This document shows positions 28,873 to 38,130 of a DNA stretch of 64,000 nucleotides, one piece after another. The stretch spans positions 1 through 64,000 of the forward strand of contig FOUN01000004.1 in the NCBI GenBank assembly GCA_900114885.1, read 5' to 3'. The translations under genes were made by a program, and so were the position numbers. Position 1 is the stretch's first letter; the number at the start of each line of letters is the position of its first letter. This DNA comes from Psychrobacillus psychrodurans. Its GTDB lineage: Bacteria; Bacillota; Bacilli; Bacillales_A; Planococcaceae. Below the pieces are notes generated by a model. That model saw nothing but the letters and a program-made list of their open reading frames with translations. It was not told the DNA's origin and did no database searches.

Positions 28873-30345
28873 ATGAAAAAATCACGTTACAAACATCGAA
28901 AACCATGGATTGATGCTGCTTTTATTAGTATGATTGCACTTCTAAGCATAAGCCTCATCTTCCTCAGTTACTCAACAAAGAGTAATGCAAAACAATCTAC
29001 AACCGACAACAAAAAATCTCCAGAAATAACAAAAGAGGAATCGACTATAGAATCGGCTTTTCCAGGAATACTTATTAAAACGGAGGTGTCCAATGATGAA
29101 TATTCCCCTTATTCAATACAATATCCACATAGTAAGGTAGAATCATTTAATACACAGATAAAAAATTACATAGATGAACAACTAGATACTTATTTAATCG
29201 CCATGCAAGAAAATAAACGAATTGGTAGTAAAGCTCCAGGAGAGTTGAACATCGCATTTGAAATATTCCCACACACATCAGGTTCTTATTCATTTGTAAT
29301 GGTTACAGGTACATATATAGGGGGAGCGAATGGATACACAAGTTTTCACACCACGCATCTCCGTACAGCTTCCGGGGAAGTTATAGAGATTGATGATTTA
29401 TTTGGTCATGATGAATCTAAACTTATCAAACTATCATCACTTGTACGAGACAATATTAAGAAAGACCCTAGCCTTAAAGATAAAATACTGGAAGAAGAAA
29501 TGATGCTGGCTACCGAACCAAAATGGAGTAACTTTAAGGAATTTGCGTTAATAGAGGATACACTTGTTATGTATTTTGAAGAGTACGAGATAGCAAATGG
29601 CTCTGCAGGCGCACCTATTATTGCCGTTCCTCTTGCCGAGCTGTCTGAACAACTAGTAGCACCTTTTAAACCAATTGACACAAAAGATGTATTGCCGAAA
29701 CCTTCTGTTGAAGAAGATTCTGAAGAAGTTGAAGTAGAACAAAACAGTAATGATGAGACTTCTACTCAAGTTGACGTACAAATTGGAAATGCAAAGACGA
29801 AACAAGTAGCTTTGACTTTTGATGATGGCCCAGATCCTAAAGTTACACCTAAGATTCTTGCAACTTTAGCAAAGTATGATGCTAAAGCAACCTTCTTCAT
29901 GCTTGGCAGTAGAGTTGAATTCTATCCAGAAATAGCTGTAGATGTATTGGAAGCTGGTCATGAGCTAGGCAACCACACTTGGACTCACGCAAATTTGACC
30001 AATATGACGACGAACCTAATCACGGAAGAAGTCTCTAGAACTAATAACATTATCGAACAGGCCACTGGACAAGAACCTACTGTTTTCCGTCCTCCCTACG
30101 GTGCTTTTAATGATGACTTAATGAACATTTTGAGCCTACCCGTTGTGCTATGGGATGTCGATACACTAGATTGGAAGTACCGTGATGCCAATCATTTATT
30201 AACATCTGTGAAGAGTAGTGTCCATGATGGAAGCACCGTTTTAATGCACGATATTCATTTATCAACTGCCCAAGGTTTAGAAAGTGTGCTTGCATATTTG
30301 ACTAGTGAAGGTTATACATTTGTAACTGTTTCTGAACTTGATTGA
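28873..30345 (+). CDS. Polysaccharide deacetylase with PdaC-like N-terminal domain
   Basis: 490 residues from the ATG at 28873 (AAAGGAGA seven bases before; an earlier ATG at 28855 is less likely). One N-terminal membrane anchor, then a DUF4163/DUF3298-type module (about 65-265; YIGGANGYTSF), an acidic linker, and a NodB deacetylase domain (about 300-490): TFDDGPDPKVT (metal and catalytic Asp), HELGNHTWTHANLT (H-x3-H metal ligands), RPPYG, and LMHDIH (catalytic His). The architecture matches PdaC of B. subtilis, which N-deacetylates peptidoglycan. Acts outside the membrane. Confidence 0.9.
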   Translation: MKKSRYKHRKPWIDAAFISMIALLSISLIFLSYSTKSNAKQSTTDNKKSPEITKEESTIESAFPGILIKTEVSNDEYSPYSIQYPHSKVESFNTQIKNYIDEQLDTYLIAMQENKRIGSKAPGELNIAFEIFPHTSGSYSFVMVTGTYIGGANGYTSFHTTHLRTASGEVIEIDDLFGHDESKLIKLSSLVRDNIKKDPSLKDKILEEEMMLATEPKWSNFKEFALIEDTLVMYFEEYEIANGSAGAPIIAVPLAELSEQLVAPFKPIDTKDVLPKPSVEEDSEEVEVEQNSNDETSTQVDVQIGNAKTKQVALTFDDGPDPKVTPKILATLAKYDAKATFFMLGSRVEFYPEIAVDVLEAGHELGNHTWTHANLTNMTTNLITEEVSRTNNIIEQATGQEPTVFRPPYGAFNDDLMNILSLPVVLWDVDTLDWKYRDANHLLTSVKSSVHDGSTVLMHDIHLSTAQGLESVLAYLTSEGYTFVTVSELD

Positions 30346-30455
30346 CTAATAGAAAGTGACTAAAAATCAGAGCTTGTACTGGTTTCTACTATTTGACCAA
30401 CCATAATAAAAAAGAAAAGACCGAAAAAGGGCACCCTGTCCTTTAAGGTCAAAAG

Positions 30456-30620
30456 CTGTTTCTAGCGCTTTTAGTATGCTTAATACCGACTTGTTGCTAT
30501 ATAAGTATCCATTGAACTTTCAGGGATGCCAGTTGGTTGTGACGTCCGACAAAACTAATCAGCATCCTTTTTCGGTAATCTTATGGCGTCTGTCTATCCA
30601 TCCCACTCCTGCAACTTTTG
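30456..30620 (+). repeat. Dispersed 3'-end repeat, long copy after the deacetylase gene
   Basis: 30456-30500 is homologous to 20836-20880. GTTGGTTGTGA is at 30532-30542 and TTCGGTAATCTT at 30571-30582. GGATGC (30524) can pair with GCATCC (30562) before TTTTT, making a terminator-like hairpin. Between 30346 and 30843 there is no gene; 30690-30720 has a further short repeat (TAACGGAAATCAG) also seen at 34264. Confidence 0.75.
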
Positions 30621-30781
30621 AAAAGGAGTAGAAATAAAATGAAGTAGTAAGTGTTCACAGTATAAAAGAGAAACTGCGAAGCATGAAAATGCGTTGTAAC
30701 GGAAATCAGCTGTAATTCATAATTTAATGTTCTCTGAACCCAGTGCTCGCGGAGCATTTCTATGTACACTTTTATTCTTTT

Positions 30782-30830
30782 AAAAAGCTGCTGTATCCAC
30801 GAAATAACCGTGGACACAACAGCTTTTTTA
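30782..30830. terminator. Intrinsic terminator after the Gly/Tyr/Pro-rich gene
   Basis: Long near-perfect stem AAAGCTGCTGTATCCACG with CGTGGACACAACAGCTTTT (30785-30825), with T and A tracts on both sides. It ends the leftward gene at 30844. Confidence 0.85.
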
Positions 30831-30843
30831 GATACCACTTTTC

Positions 30844-31062
30844 CTAGTAAAAACCACCGTAAAATGGTTGGTAAGGAAATGGCGTATATGGATAATAGTT
30901 TGGATATGGATTCGGGTAAAATGGAAACGGCTGTCTATACCCTCCATAATTTCCAAGAGAAGAACCTAAAAGACCTCCCACAAAACTACCTAACAATGGT
31001 CCCCCAAACGAACCTATAAAAGGACCTCCCCAATAATTACCTCTATTATATCTTCTTGGCAT
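30844..31062 (-). CDS. Small Gly/Pro/Tyr-rich protein, possibly spore- or surface-associated
   Basis: 72 residues, ATG after AAAGGGGGA. The first half is a Gly-rich hydrophobic stretch (GGPFIGSFGGPLLGSFVGGLLGSSLG); the second half is Pro/Tyr/Phe-rich (PNPYPNYYPYTPFPYQPFYGGFY). This composition recalls Bacillus spore-coat and other structural surface proteins. Upstream, CATACACTG on the minus strand resembles the sigma-K -10 element (CATANNNTA) with one mismatch. Function is inferred only from composition. Confidence 0.6.
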   Translation of the reverse strand: MPRRYNRGNYWGGPFIGSFGGPLLGSFVGGLLGSSLGNYGGYRQPFPFYPNPYPNYYPYTPFPYQPFYGGFY

Positions 31063-31121
31063 GTTGCTCCCCCTTTCAACACAGTGTATGCGTTTAGGGA
31101 AGCAACCTATAAGTGTTTCGC

Positions 31122-32627
31122 CTATTCTTCGTCAGCCATTCTTTCTACTAAAGTAGCAAGCGTACGTACCATAACTCCCGTACCGCCTTTTGGACCAAAG
31201 TCATGAGCTGCTTTTGTATCGGATGTACCTGCAATGTCCAGGTGAATCCAAGGAGTCTTCTCTACAAATTCCCCTACAAATCCACCACCGAAAATCATAT
31301 GACCATCTCCACCAGGTGAATTGTTTAAATCTGCTACATCACTTTTGCGAATACGTTTTTTATCGTTTTCAGTTAGTGGCAGTCTCCAAACGAACTCTCC
31401 TGTTTCTAGTGATGATTCCATGAAGGTTTCGAAAAATTCTTCATTATTCGTTAAAGCACCTGTTTTATCGTATCCTAATGCTGTAATAACACCGCCTGTT
31501 AACGTTGCAACATCCACAATATAGTTAGCTCCTTGTTGCTTAGCATATGTTACAGCATCTGCTAAAACTAAGCGTCCTTCTGCATCTGTATTTAAAATTT
31601 CAATAGTTTTCCCACTCATTGATGTAATAACATCATCTGGTTTAAAAGCATTGCCTGAGATCATATTGTCTGTAGAAGCAATAATAGCAATGACATTTTT
31701 ATTTGGACGAAGCTCTCCAATAATTTGCATTGCACCTAAAACAGCTGCTGCTCCCCCCATATCGCCTTTCATTCCAACTATTCCAGTTTTAGTTTTAATA
31801 GAGTAACCACCTGTGTCAAATGTGATACCTTTCCCTACTAATCCTACAACATCAGTCCAATCATCTGTTGCTTGATATTTTAAAGCAATAAGTCTTGGTT
31901 CCTCAACAGAGCCTTGATTTACAGCAAGAAGTGCGCCCATACCAAGCTCTTCAATCTCTTTCTTCCCAAGGATTTCGGTTTCAAATCCGTATGTTTCACC
32001 AAGCTCTCTTGCATATTCACCTAATTGTGTCGAAGTTAATACATTACCAGGTGTGTTAACAAGAATTCTTGCCTCATTTACAGCATCTGCATATATAGTA
32101 CCTACTTCAAAATATGAAACGACTTCATCATCTTCTTCATCCATTAAGAGCTCGATAGAAGGTAAATAATAGTCCGGAACATTCGAAGTAGTTTTATATC
32201 CTTCATATGTAAATGAACCCATCCCAATTCCTTCAGCTGCTAAATAAGCTACATCTGCTACAACTATAGCTTCAGAAGTAAATGAAGGTAGCCATATTGC
32301 TAGTGACTCTGGTTTACTAGTTAGTAATTCTTTACCCACTAGACCAAATGCCTCTCGTACTTTCTCTTGTGTTAATTGTTTTCGATCACCGATCCCAACA
32401 AATAAAACTCTTTTTACTGACTCATGGTTTGAAACTGGAATTTTGACGATTTTCTTTAACTCTGTAGATATATCCCCACTTTTTACCCAGTCCCCAATAT
32501 GCTCTCCAAAGCTATTTAAAAAAGTATCCCATTTTGTTGTATTTTCTACATGCTTAGAAACCCCAACTACAAGTGTTTCAGATTGTACTTCTTCAAATAA
32601 TACTTCATTTGTATTGATAATCATCAT
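31122..32627 (-). CDS. pepA: Leucyl aminopeptidase (M17), PepA/YuiE
   Basis: 501 residues, the usual length; the first or second of two adjacent ATGs may be used after GGGGGA. The N-terminal domain is variable; the catalytic C-terminal domain has GKGITFDTGGYSIKTK (metal-binding Lys/Asp), MKGDMGGAAAV and the family signature NTDAEGRL. A two-metal cytosolic hexamer that removes N-terminal residues. Corresponds to yuiE by position beside yuiD. Confidence 0.95.
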   Translation of the reverse strand: MMIINTNEVLFEEVQSETLVVGVSKHVENTTKWDTFLNSFGEHIGDWVKSGDISTELKKIVKIPVSNHESVKRVLFVGIGDRKQLTQEKVREAFGLVGKELLTSKPESLAIWLPSFTSEAIVVADVAYLAAEGIGMGSFTYEGYKTTSNVPDYYLPSIELLMDEEDDEVVSYFEVGTIYADAVNEARILVNTPGNVLTSTQLGEYARELGETYGFETEILGKKEIEELGMGALLAVNQGSVEEPRLIALKYQATDDWTDVVGLVGKGITFDTGGYSIKTKTGIVGMKGDMGGAAAVLGAMQIIGELRPNKNVIAIIASTDNMISGNAFKPDDVITSMSGKTIEILNTDAEGRLVLADAVTYAKQQGANYIVDVATLTGGVITALGYDKTGALTNNEEFFETFMESSLETGEFVWRLPLTENDKKRIRKSDVADLNNSPGGDGHMIFGGGFVGEFVEKTPWIHLDIAGTSDTKAAHDFGPKGGTGVMVRTLATLVERMADEE

Positions 32628-32745
32628 TTTTCCCCCTACTATTTTCGATATAATTTTATTATATAGGAACCTTACTTATTTTTCGACTAGTAGGAGTATG
32701 TTATACTATCAATAATATAAGTACAAATGAAAGGCGGTGTCTACT

Positions 32746-33222
32746 TTGGCAATCCTCCAAAATACTCCACTTATGGCTGCTCTTTTTTCTATTATATTTG
32801 CACAATTCGTCAAAATTCCTATTCACTTTTTAGTGACGAGAAAATTGGATTGGTCTTTATTCACTTCTACTGGTGGAATGCCTAGTTCTCACTCTGCTGC
32901 TGTTACATCTCTATGTACCGCTATTGCTTTTGAAACCGGGCTTGGTTCCCCCTTGTTTGCAGTAGCTACAGTTTTTGCAGTAATTGTTATGTTCGATGCA
33001 ACAGGTGTCCGTTTTCAGGCAGGTCAGCAAGCAATTATGATCAATCAAATGCGACTCGACTTCCAATTATTTGTAGAGCAAACAAAAGAATGGTCACATA
33101 AGAAAAATGAAGAAAAAATTGAAGAACTTAAAACCTTACTTGGTCATAAACCTATTGAAGTTTTCATGGGCGCCATAACTGGTATACTAATTTCCGTTGT
33201 AATTTATAACTTTATACAATAA
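32746..33222 (+). CDS. yuiD: Divergent PAP2-family membrane protein YuiD
   Basis: 158 residues from TTG at 32746, chosen because AAAGGCGGTG lies just upstream and overlaps the alternative GTG at 32737; this matches the 158 residues of B. subtilis YuiD. Motif GGMPSSHSAAVTSL is the divergent PAP2 (DUF212) phosphatase-like signature; VRFQAGQQA follows. Three to four membrane helices. Substrate unknown. Confidence 0.9.
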   Translation: MAILQNTPLMAALFSIIFAQFVKIPIHFLVTRKLDWSLFTSTGGMPSSHSAAVTSLCTAIAFETGLGSPLFAVATVFAVIVMFDATGVRFQAGQQAIMINQMRLDFQLFVEQTKEWSHKKNEEKIEELKTLLGHKPIEVFMGAITGILISVVIYNFIQ

Positions 33223-33223
33223 G

Positions 33224-33253
33224 AAAAGGATGGCTCAATTGAGCCATCCTTTT
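33224..33253. terminator. Bidirectional terminator between yuiD and yuiB
   Basis: A perfect 30-bp palindrome (AAAAGGATGGCTCAA with its complement) between convergent genes. Confidence 0.9.
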
Positions 33254-33256
33254 CTA

Positions 33257-33580
33257 TTAAAACATTTGATATCCATTTTTTCTTAAATATTTTATGACAA
33301 ATCCTGCAGCAATTGAACCAACAAGCCCACCAGCTAAAATAATAATATCAGCAGCATGAAGAGAAACAATTTTTTCCCCTAAAGCAGAAAAAGCAGACCC
33401 TGGCTTTGTAAAATAATCAAAAAATCCAACTTCATCTATGATTAGCACCACAACAATCGGATAAAGAATTGCCATAAACCATGTCATACGTAGTAACATA
33501 TTCAGTAGGAAGGCGATTCCAAAAAACATGACAAAAAATATAACAACTGAAAGTATCATTTGAACTAACATAAACTCCAT
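33257..33580 (-). CDS. yuiB: Small membrane protein YuiB
   Basis: 107 residues from MEFMLVQM, preceded by GGAGG at nine bases; an upstream start at 33601 is less likely. Three or so membrane helices. Length and position (beside yuiA and yuiD) match B. subtilis YuiB (105). Function unknown. Confidence 0.8.
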   Translation of the reverse strand: MEFMLVQMILSVVIFFVMFFGIAFLLNMLLRMTWFMAILYPIVVVLIIDEVGFFDYFTKPGSAFSALGEKIVSLHAADIIILAGGLVGSIAAGFVIKYLRKNGYQMF

Positions 33581-33675
33581 ATTATATAACCTCCGTAACA
33601 TCTGTAAATAGTTTACCTTAACGGAGGTTAGTATTCAATCAACATATTTGTTTTCACTTTTTTGTCATATCTTGT

Positions 33676-33801
33676 TCACTTTCTTCCTGATCCATTACAG
33701 CAATTACATGTTTCAGATCCACCTAATCGAAGTTGAAAGTAGCCCTCCCCTTTGCAATATGGGCAATGCGCACTTTTTGTCTCAGTTTTCATTCTTGTCA
33801 T
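33676..33801 (-). CDS. yuiA: Tiny CxxC zinc-ribbon-like protein YuiA
   Basis: 41 residues with AAAGGAGA before the ATG. Two CxxC-type motifs in DnaJ-zinc-finger style: CPYCKGEG and CNCCNGSG, separated by 18 residues, which could bind one zinc. Size and location match B. subtilis YuiA, and it probably precedes yuiB in one transcript. Function unknown. Confidence 0.8.
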   Translation of the reverse strand: MTRMKTETKSAHCPYCKGEGYFQLRLGGSETCNCCNGSGRK

Positions 33802-34063
33802 ATTAATCGTCTCCTTTTACACCTTTTTGTAATATTCAGATAATATATCACATACAAAATAATTTGTAAAGAGTTAATATGCTTAACACAAATATACGAT
33901 AATTTAAGTTCAACTGTGAGAATGCTTCTTTATTTTGTAAATACTTACTATTCCTTTATACTTCCACTAGTATACAAGAGAATCTACTTCTTCATCTATT
34001 ATTGGATAAATGCATTTCTCTAAATTTTGCCCCATTTAATTATCCAAGCGATAAATTATTATA
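33802..34063. other. Gene-free region upstream of yuiA
   Basis: AT-rich sequence without coding signal. It contains TTCCACTAGTATA (33962-33974), found again at 46146-46158 upstream of the lysine riboswitch; on the minus strand both give a TATACT -10-like element. Confidence 0.4.
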
Positions 34064-34280
34064 AATCAATTAGTGGAGTACTACACTAATTGATTGTAGA
34101 GAAAGGTGGATACTCCAGCAGGATAAGTGAGACAGGATGAAAAATCCCAAACGAACGCGGAGCGTCGGTGGTGGTTCATCGCTAACCCTGCAGAGGCCAC
34201 AGGATGTTGGTCACGAAGGCGTTGTCACATGACGTAGCGCACTTAGCCTTTGTACTCCACCTATAACGGAAATCAGTCGT
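34064..34280. repeat. Degenerate palindromic repeat region
   Basis: Begins with a perfect 12-bp inverted repeat (AATCAATTAGTG at 34064 with CACTAATTGATT at 34084). A GC-rich block follows with GGTGGATACTCCAGCAGGATAAGTGAGAC, GAACGCGGAGCG and TATAACGGAAATCAG. This order (CTCC..GGA..AGTGAGAC ... CGGAAATCA) resembles a decayed, opposite-orientation relative of the repeat at 21100-21215. No gene is present in 33802-34419. Confidence 0.55.
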
Positions 34281-34375
34281 ATTTTGGGAAGATCCTATTC
34301 CTCAAAACCTTGAAAACTGAATTTATAGAATGGAAAATTTTATATTTTCATTTTATATTTTCATTTTATAGAAAA

Positions 34376-34401
34376 GCCCCCACTTTTAAAAAAGTGAGGG
34401 C
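34376..34401 (-). terminator. yumB terminator
   Basis: Stem GCCCCCACTTTT/AAAAGTGAGGGC (one mismatch) with a T-rich continuation on the minus strand, 19 bp after the stop. Confidence 0.8.
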
Positions 34402-34419
34402 TACAATAGTTTCTTCTAA

Positions 34420-35631
34420 TTATAAACTGAATTTACCTTTTTTCACTACTAGAGGAATTCCGCCGATCATGTAAAGTGCACGATTATCGATTACTTTTTT
34501 CATGATTGATGCTTTTGTACCTGTAAGTTTTCTTCCCATTACATCTCCAATTGCATCATGTTCTCCAAGAGAACAAACAGTTCCTTTTAAACTTGGTATA
34601 AATTCTTCTGTCGGAGTATCATTCATAAGCGCTACAATATTTTTTGCGACAGTCACTGCTTGTTGCATTGCAATTTGAGCTGTTGGTGGGTATGGACGGT
34701 TAACAGCTTCATTGATCATTAGAGCACAATCCCCAACGATGAAGACATCTGGGAATCCAGGAGCTCTCATATCTTTTTCTACTTTAACACGTGCACGCAT
34801 ATTCTCAATACCTGATGATTCGATTAAGCGATTACCACGAACCCCAGCAGCCCATACTACAGTACCAGCTTTAATGAATTCGAATTCTTCTTCGCCTTTT
34901 TTAATTTTAACGCCTTCTGGAGTTGCCTCAACTACTGGAGTTCCAATAGAGAATTCAATCCCTTTAGCTTCTAATTGTCTAACTGCATATTCAACTAACT
35001 CCGGATCAAATCCTGGTAATACCATTGGAGCTGCCTCTACACAAACTACACGAACTTTATCTTTTGGCACATCGTATTCTTTACAAAGTTCGGGAACACG
35101 ATTACCTAATTCACCTAAGAATTCAATACCTGAGAATCCAGCTCCACCTACTACGATTGTTAGACGAGTATCATCTTGTACTTCTTCTGTTGACCATGTT
35201 GCAAATTGATATTCAATATGATCACGAATTTGACGTGCAGCATTTACATTAGCAATTGAAAGTGCATATTTATCTAAGCCAGGGATACCGAATGTTTCAC
35301 CTTCAAAGCCTAAACCAATAACTAAGTAGTCATATGTATACTCACCAGCACTCGTTGTAACTTTTTTAGTATTCACGTCAATAGCATCGACTGTAGCTTT
35401 CACAAAGTTTACTTTACTAGAATTGATTACACTTTTCACATCATAACGAACTTGATCTGGACGTAATGTACCAGCTGAAGCTTCATGTAACCAAGTAGAT
35501 TCGTAATGATAATCATTTTTATTGATTAATGTAATATCGGCTTCATTTGCACCTACTAATTTTTGAAGGTTTACTACTGTAGATAATCCACCATATCCTG
35601 CACCTAATACTAGAATTGTTGGTCTTTTCAC
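34420..35631 (-). CDS. yumB: Type-II NADH dehydrogenase-like flavoprotein YumB
   Basis: 403 residues from the GTG at 35631 (giving [15 protein letters not shown]); the GTG at 35646 overlaps the ribosome-binding site AAAAAGGTGGT. FAD-binding GAGYGG at the N-terminus, a second dinucleotide site [18 protein letters not shown] at about 165, and the FAD-closing VFIVGDCA near 305. The NDH-2 family passes electrons from NADH to quinone without proton pumping at the inner membrane face. Paralogue of yutJ in this window. Confidence 0.92.
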   Translation of the reverse strand: MKRPTILVLGAGYGGLSTVVNLQKLVGANEADITLINKNDYHYESTWLHEASAGTLRPDQVRYDVKSVINSSKVNFVKATVDAIDVNTKKVTTSAGEYTYDYLVIGLGFEGETFGIPGLDKYALSIANVNAARQIRDHIEYQFATWSTEEVQDDTRLTIVVGGAGFSGIEFLGELGNRVPELCKEYDVPKDKVRVVCVEAAPMVLPGFDPELVEYAVRQLEAKGIEFSIGTPVVEATPEGVKIKKGEEEFEFIKAGTVVWAAGVRGNRLIESSGIENMRARVKVEKDMRAPGFPDVFIVGDCALMINEAVNRPYPPTAQIAMQQAVTVAKNIVALMNDTPTEEFIPSLKGTVCSLGEHDAIGDVMGRKLTGTKASIMKKVIDNRALYMIGGIPLVVKKGKFSL

Positions 35632-35945
35632 GAAGATCGCAACCACCTTTTTATATTTTTTGAGAAAAGTTATGACACATAATATACATCATTAAACTCT
35701 TCATCTTTGTCTAGTGTTCGACAAAAACTCTTACTTCCTATATTAGACCTTTTCTCATATGATTTCAATACAATGTTATTTTATTGTAAAGGTCTGAAAA
35801 TACTGTGATTGAGCCTCAATAGACTTATAATTCAACTGATCAAATTCTTACAAAAAATAAAAGAAAAACCAAAATAAGCGATATTTTTTACTTCTTAAAT
35901 TACTATAATCACTGATTTAGCAGCAGGAATTTCATATAATTTCGT
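35632..35945. other. Gene-free yumB upstream region
   Basis: AT-rich region upstream of yumB. It holds an imperfect TTGTCGAACACTAGACAA inverted repeat (35711-35729 region) and a TATATT -10-like element nearer the gene. No coding sequence; operator identity not established. Confidence 0.35.
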
Positions 35946-35979
35946 TAAAAAAGAACATTTCCTATAACAGAAAATGTTC
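35946..35979 (-). terminator. yutM terminator
   Basis: GAACATTT/AAATGTTC stem followed by a seven-base T-run on the minus strand, directly after the yutM stop. Confidence 0.8.
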
Positions 35980-35988
35980 TTTCATATA

Positions 35989-36351
35989 TTAACAACTTTC
36001 AGGCGTACCCTCTTTTTTAGCTGTTCTGAATGATGTTCCACAACCACAAGAAGCAATAGCATTTGGGTTTTCTATTGTAAACCCGCCCCCCATTAATGAC
36101 TCCTTATAATCGATTGTGGTTCCATTGAGTATCGAGGCATCTTCGGTTGAAACTACGATATCTATTCCGTGCTGATGAAGCTCTATATCTTCTTGCTGTT
36201 TTTCTTTTTCAAATCCCATTCCATAAGAAAGACCGCTGCATCCACCACCATTTACTGAAACACGAAGGGCAGAGCCTTCTTCTCCGTTATGCGTCATCAT
36301 TTCTTTTACACGGTAAGCTGCCGCTTCAGATAAAATAACTACTTCGGTCAT
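35989..36351 (-). CDS. yutM: A-type iron-sulfur carrier (IscA/SufA/ErpA family) YutM
   Basis: 120 residues from MTEVVILSE, with AAGGTGATT upstream; length equals B. subtilis YutM. The three conserved cysteines are GGGCSGLSY (about residue 41) and CGCGTSF near the C-terminus. Carries or inserts Fe-S clusters into targets; works with the Suf system encoded at 52525-57705. Confidence 0.93.
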   Translation of the reverse strand: MTEVVILSEAAAYRVKEMMTHNGEEGSALRVSVNGGGCSGLSYGMGFEKEKQQEDIELHQHGIDIVVSTEDASILNGTTIDYKESLMGGGFTIENPNAIASCGCGTSFRTAKKEGTPESC

Positions 36352-36497
36352 CTGAATCACCTTTCCTTTCTTATTTATATCATATCAATGTTTTTACTAT
36401 CTAGACAAGGAAAACCGCTTGAATATTTACTTAGCTTTCAAGACATTTATCAAGTATAATAGAACTATAACGTGGTTGAGTGAAAAGAGGACTAAAG

Positions 36498-37190
36498 ATG
36501 GAACTGACTCCCTATTATCAAAAAGACATTGAATGCTTACATTGCAAACAAAAGTTCAAAACAACAAAGGTTCGTTCAAAATTCATAAAAGTTGTATCTC
36601 ACAATTCGGATTTTCAGCCTATATATGAAAACAAAGAAGTAAACCCTTTGTTATACAACATTTTTGTTTGTGAGCATTGTGGATTTTCATTTACAGATGA
36701 CTTCACAAAATATTTTGCGCCTGGGGCAAAGGAAATAATCCAAGAACAAATTTCCAATAAATGGACAACTCGATCGCTTGGCAATGAACGAACGATTGAA
36801 GAGGGAATTATGGGATATAAACTAGGAATTCTTTCTGGAACACTGAAAAAAGAAAAATTTGTAACTATGGCAGGTTTTGCAATCCGTATAGCCTGGTTAT
36901 ACCGCATACAGGGTAAGCACGAAGACGAAATTCGATTCATGGAAATCGCTCGGGATCGTTATGCTGATTCCTATTCAAATGATGACTACAATGGCACACA
37001 AATGTCCGAAACTCGAATGCTATATTTAATAGCGGAGTTATCAAGAAAAATCGGTGATATTGAATATGCTACTCGTTACTTCTCTAAAGTAATTGAGAAA
37101 CAAAATACGTCCATAGAACCAACCATTATTGAAATGGCAAAAGACCGTTGGCAAGAGATTCGTGCTCAAAAAGAAAAAGAAGCCCTATAA
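36498..37190 (+). CDS. DUF2225-family protein with two CxxC pairs
   Basis: 230 residues from ATG at 36498 (GAGGA upstream; a GTG at 36480 is less likely). The N-terminal CLHCKQKFKTTKVRSK and VCEHCGFSFTDDF form a probable zinc ribbon; the remaining helices resemble TPR-like repeats (GDIEYATRYFSKVIE). Members are widespread in Firmicutes with unknown function. Divergent from yutM. Confidence 0.85.
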   Translation: MELTPYYQKDIECLHCKQKFKTTKVRSKFIKVVSHNSDFQPIYENKEVNPLLYNIFVCEHCGFSFTDDFTKYFAPGAKEIIQEQISNKWTTRSLGNERTIEEGIMGYKLGILSGTLKKEKFVTMAGFAIRIAWLYRIQGKHEDEIRFMEIARDRYADSYSNDDYNGTQMSETRMLYLIAELSRKIGDIEYATRYFSKVIEKQNTSIEPTIIEMAKDRWQEIRAQKEKEAL

Positions 37191-37206
37191 AAGGCTTCTT
37201 TTTTAT
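37175..37206. terminator. Bidirectional terminator between the DUF2225 gene and yutI
   Basis: AAAAGAAGCC/GGCTTCTTTT stem with flanking A and T runs between convergent genes. Confidence 0.85.
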
Positions 37207-37209
37207 AAT

Positions 37210-37443
37210 TTAAAATACTTGTTCTACTTCCACTACTCCTGGAACCTCTTCCAAAAGTGCACGCTCAATACCAGCTTTAAGTGTAATTGTTGAACTTGGG
37301 CAACTGCCACAAGCCCCTAGAAGGCGTAGTTTTACAATACCATCTTCAATATCGACAAGCTCGCAGTCTCCACCATCTCTAAGTAAAAATGGACGCAATT
37401 TATCTAAAACTTCTTGAACTTGTTCATTCATTGTATCAGTCAT
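37210..37443 (-). CDS. yutI: NifU-like (Nfu) Fe-S scaffold protein YutI
   Basis: 77 residues consisting of just the Nfu C-terminal domain: [26 protein letters not shown] and the cluster-binding [18 protein letters not shown] (CxxC). Binds a [4Fe-4S] cluster between subunits for delivery to target proteins. Shorter than B. subtilis YutI (about 111), which has an N-terminal extension. Confidence 0.92.
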   Translation of the reverse strand: MTDTMNEQVQEVLDKLRPFLLRDGGDCELVDIEDGIVKLRLLGACGSCPSSTITLKAGIERALLEEVPGVVEVEQVF

Positions 37444-37525
37444 TTCTATCGACTCCTTTCGCTATAATCATTATAATGTGAAGGAAGGAAAAAATCCAAT
37501 AAAGAATTCTAAGGAGGTCACCATT

Positions 37526-37849
37526 ATGTCGTTTCAATCTTTAAATATAGAAGTTTATGGAGCAGATGTCGTATGCGCAAGTTGCGTAAATGCACCATCT
37601 TCTAAGGATACATATGAATGGCTACAAGCAGCCATCGACCGTAAATTTCCAAATCACCAAGTTACTTTCAGCTATATCGATATCGAAAAGCCAATTGAGA
37701 ATGAGCGACAACAACTTATTGCCAATCGAATTGCCGACGATGAGTTCTTTTATCCACTTGTGATGGTTAATGATGAAATGATTGGAGAAGGCTATATTCA
37801 ATTAAAACCAGTCTATGCTGCACTTGAGAAATATGGCTATACAGAATGA
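37526..37849 (+). CDS. yuzD: YuzD-family thioredoxin-like protein
   Basis: 107 residues from the ATG at 37526, preceded by AAGGAGGT; a start at 37478 is unlikely. A DUF1462-type thioredoxin-fold protein with a CASC motif in VVCASCVNAPSSKDTYEWL. Divergent from yutI. Function unknown; the fold and Cys pair suggest redox or Fe-S work. Confidence 0.85.
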   Translation: MSFQSLNIEVYGADVVCASCVNAPSSKDTYEWLQAAIDRKFPNHQVTFSYIDIEKPIENERQQLIANRIADDEFFYPLVMVNDEMIGEGYIQLKPVYAALEKYGYTE

Positions 37850-37965
37850 TTCAATATCAAACGTTCTAGCAGCTTTTTCCAGTAGACATGATTGGACCTA
37901 GAATCGAATCACTTTTGAATAGAAATCCATCCACATGCTACTGATTTTATTGTTTCCTAATGCAC

Positions 37966-38008
37966 AAAAAAGTTCGAAACGCTCGGTCTAGAGCATTTCG
38001 AACTTTTT
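37966..38008. terminator. Intrinsic terminator downstream of yuzD
   Basis: Long stem AAAAGTTCGAAACGCTC with GAGCATTTCGAACTTTT (one mismatch), T-run following. Located 117 bp after yuzD with no other gene between. Confidence 0.75.
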
Positions 38009-38130
38009 CAAAGTGTTTCCCTACTTCTTAAAGTAATGTTTATTATCTTTACGCATAACTTCTCCGAGGATTGTATAGTTTATTTCTCACAAAAAATATA
38101 TATCCATTATCATTGTGTCTGTCTATTCCA

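Noticed and set aside
34300-34325. rRNA spacer relic (CCTTGAAAACTGAA)
   Set aside because: Only a short match to the TTTGAAAACTGAA motif found near rRNA genes, with no rRNA sequence nearby; could be chance or a small repeat remnant.
34712-35209. 165-residue frame opposite yumB
   Set aside because: Shadow of the NDH-2-like gene; Ser/Thr/Pro-rich translation typical of antisense frames.
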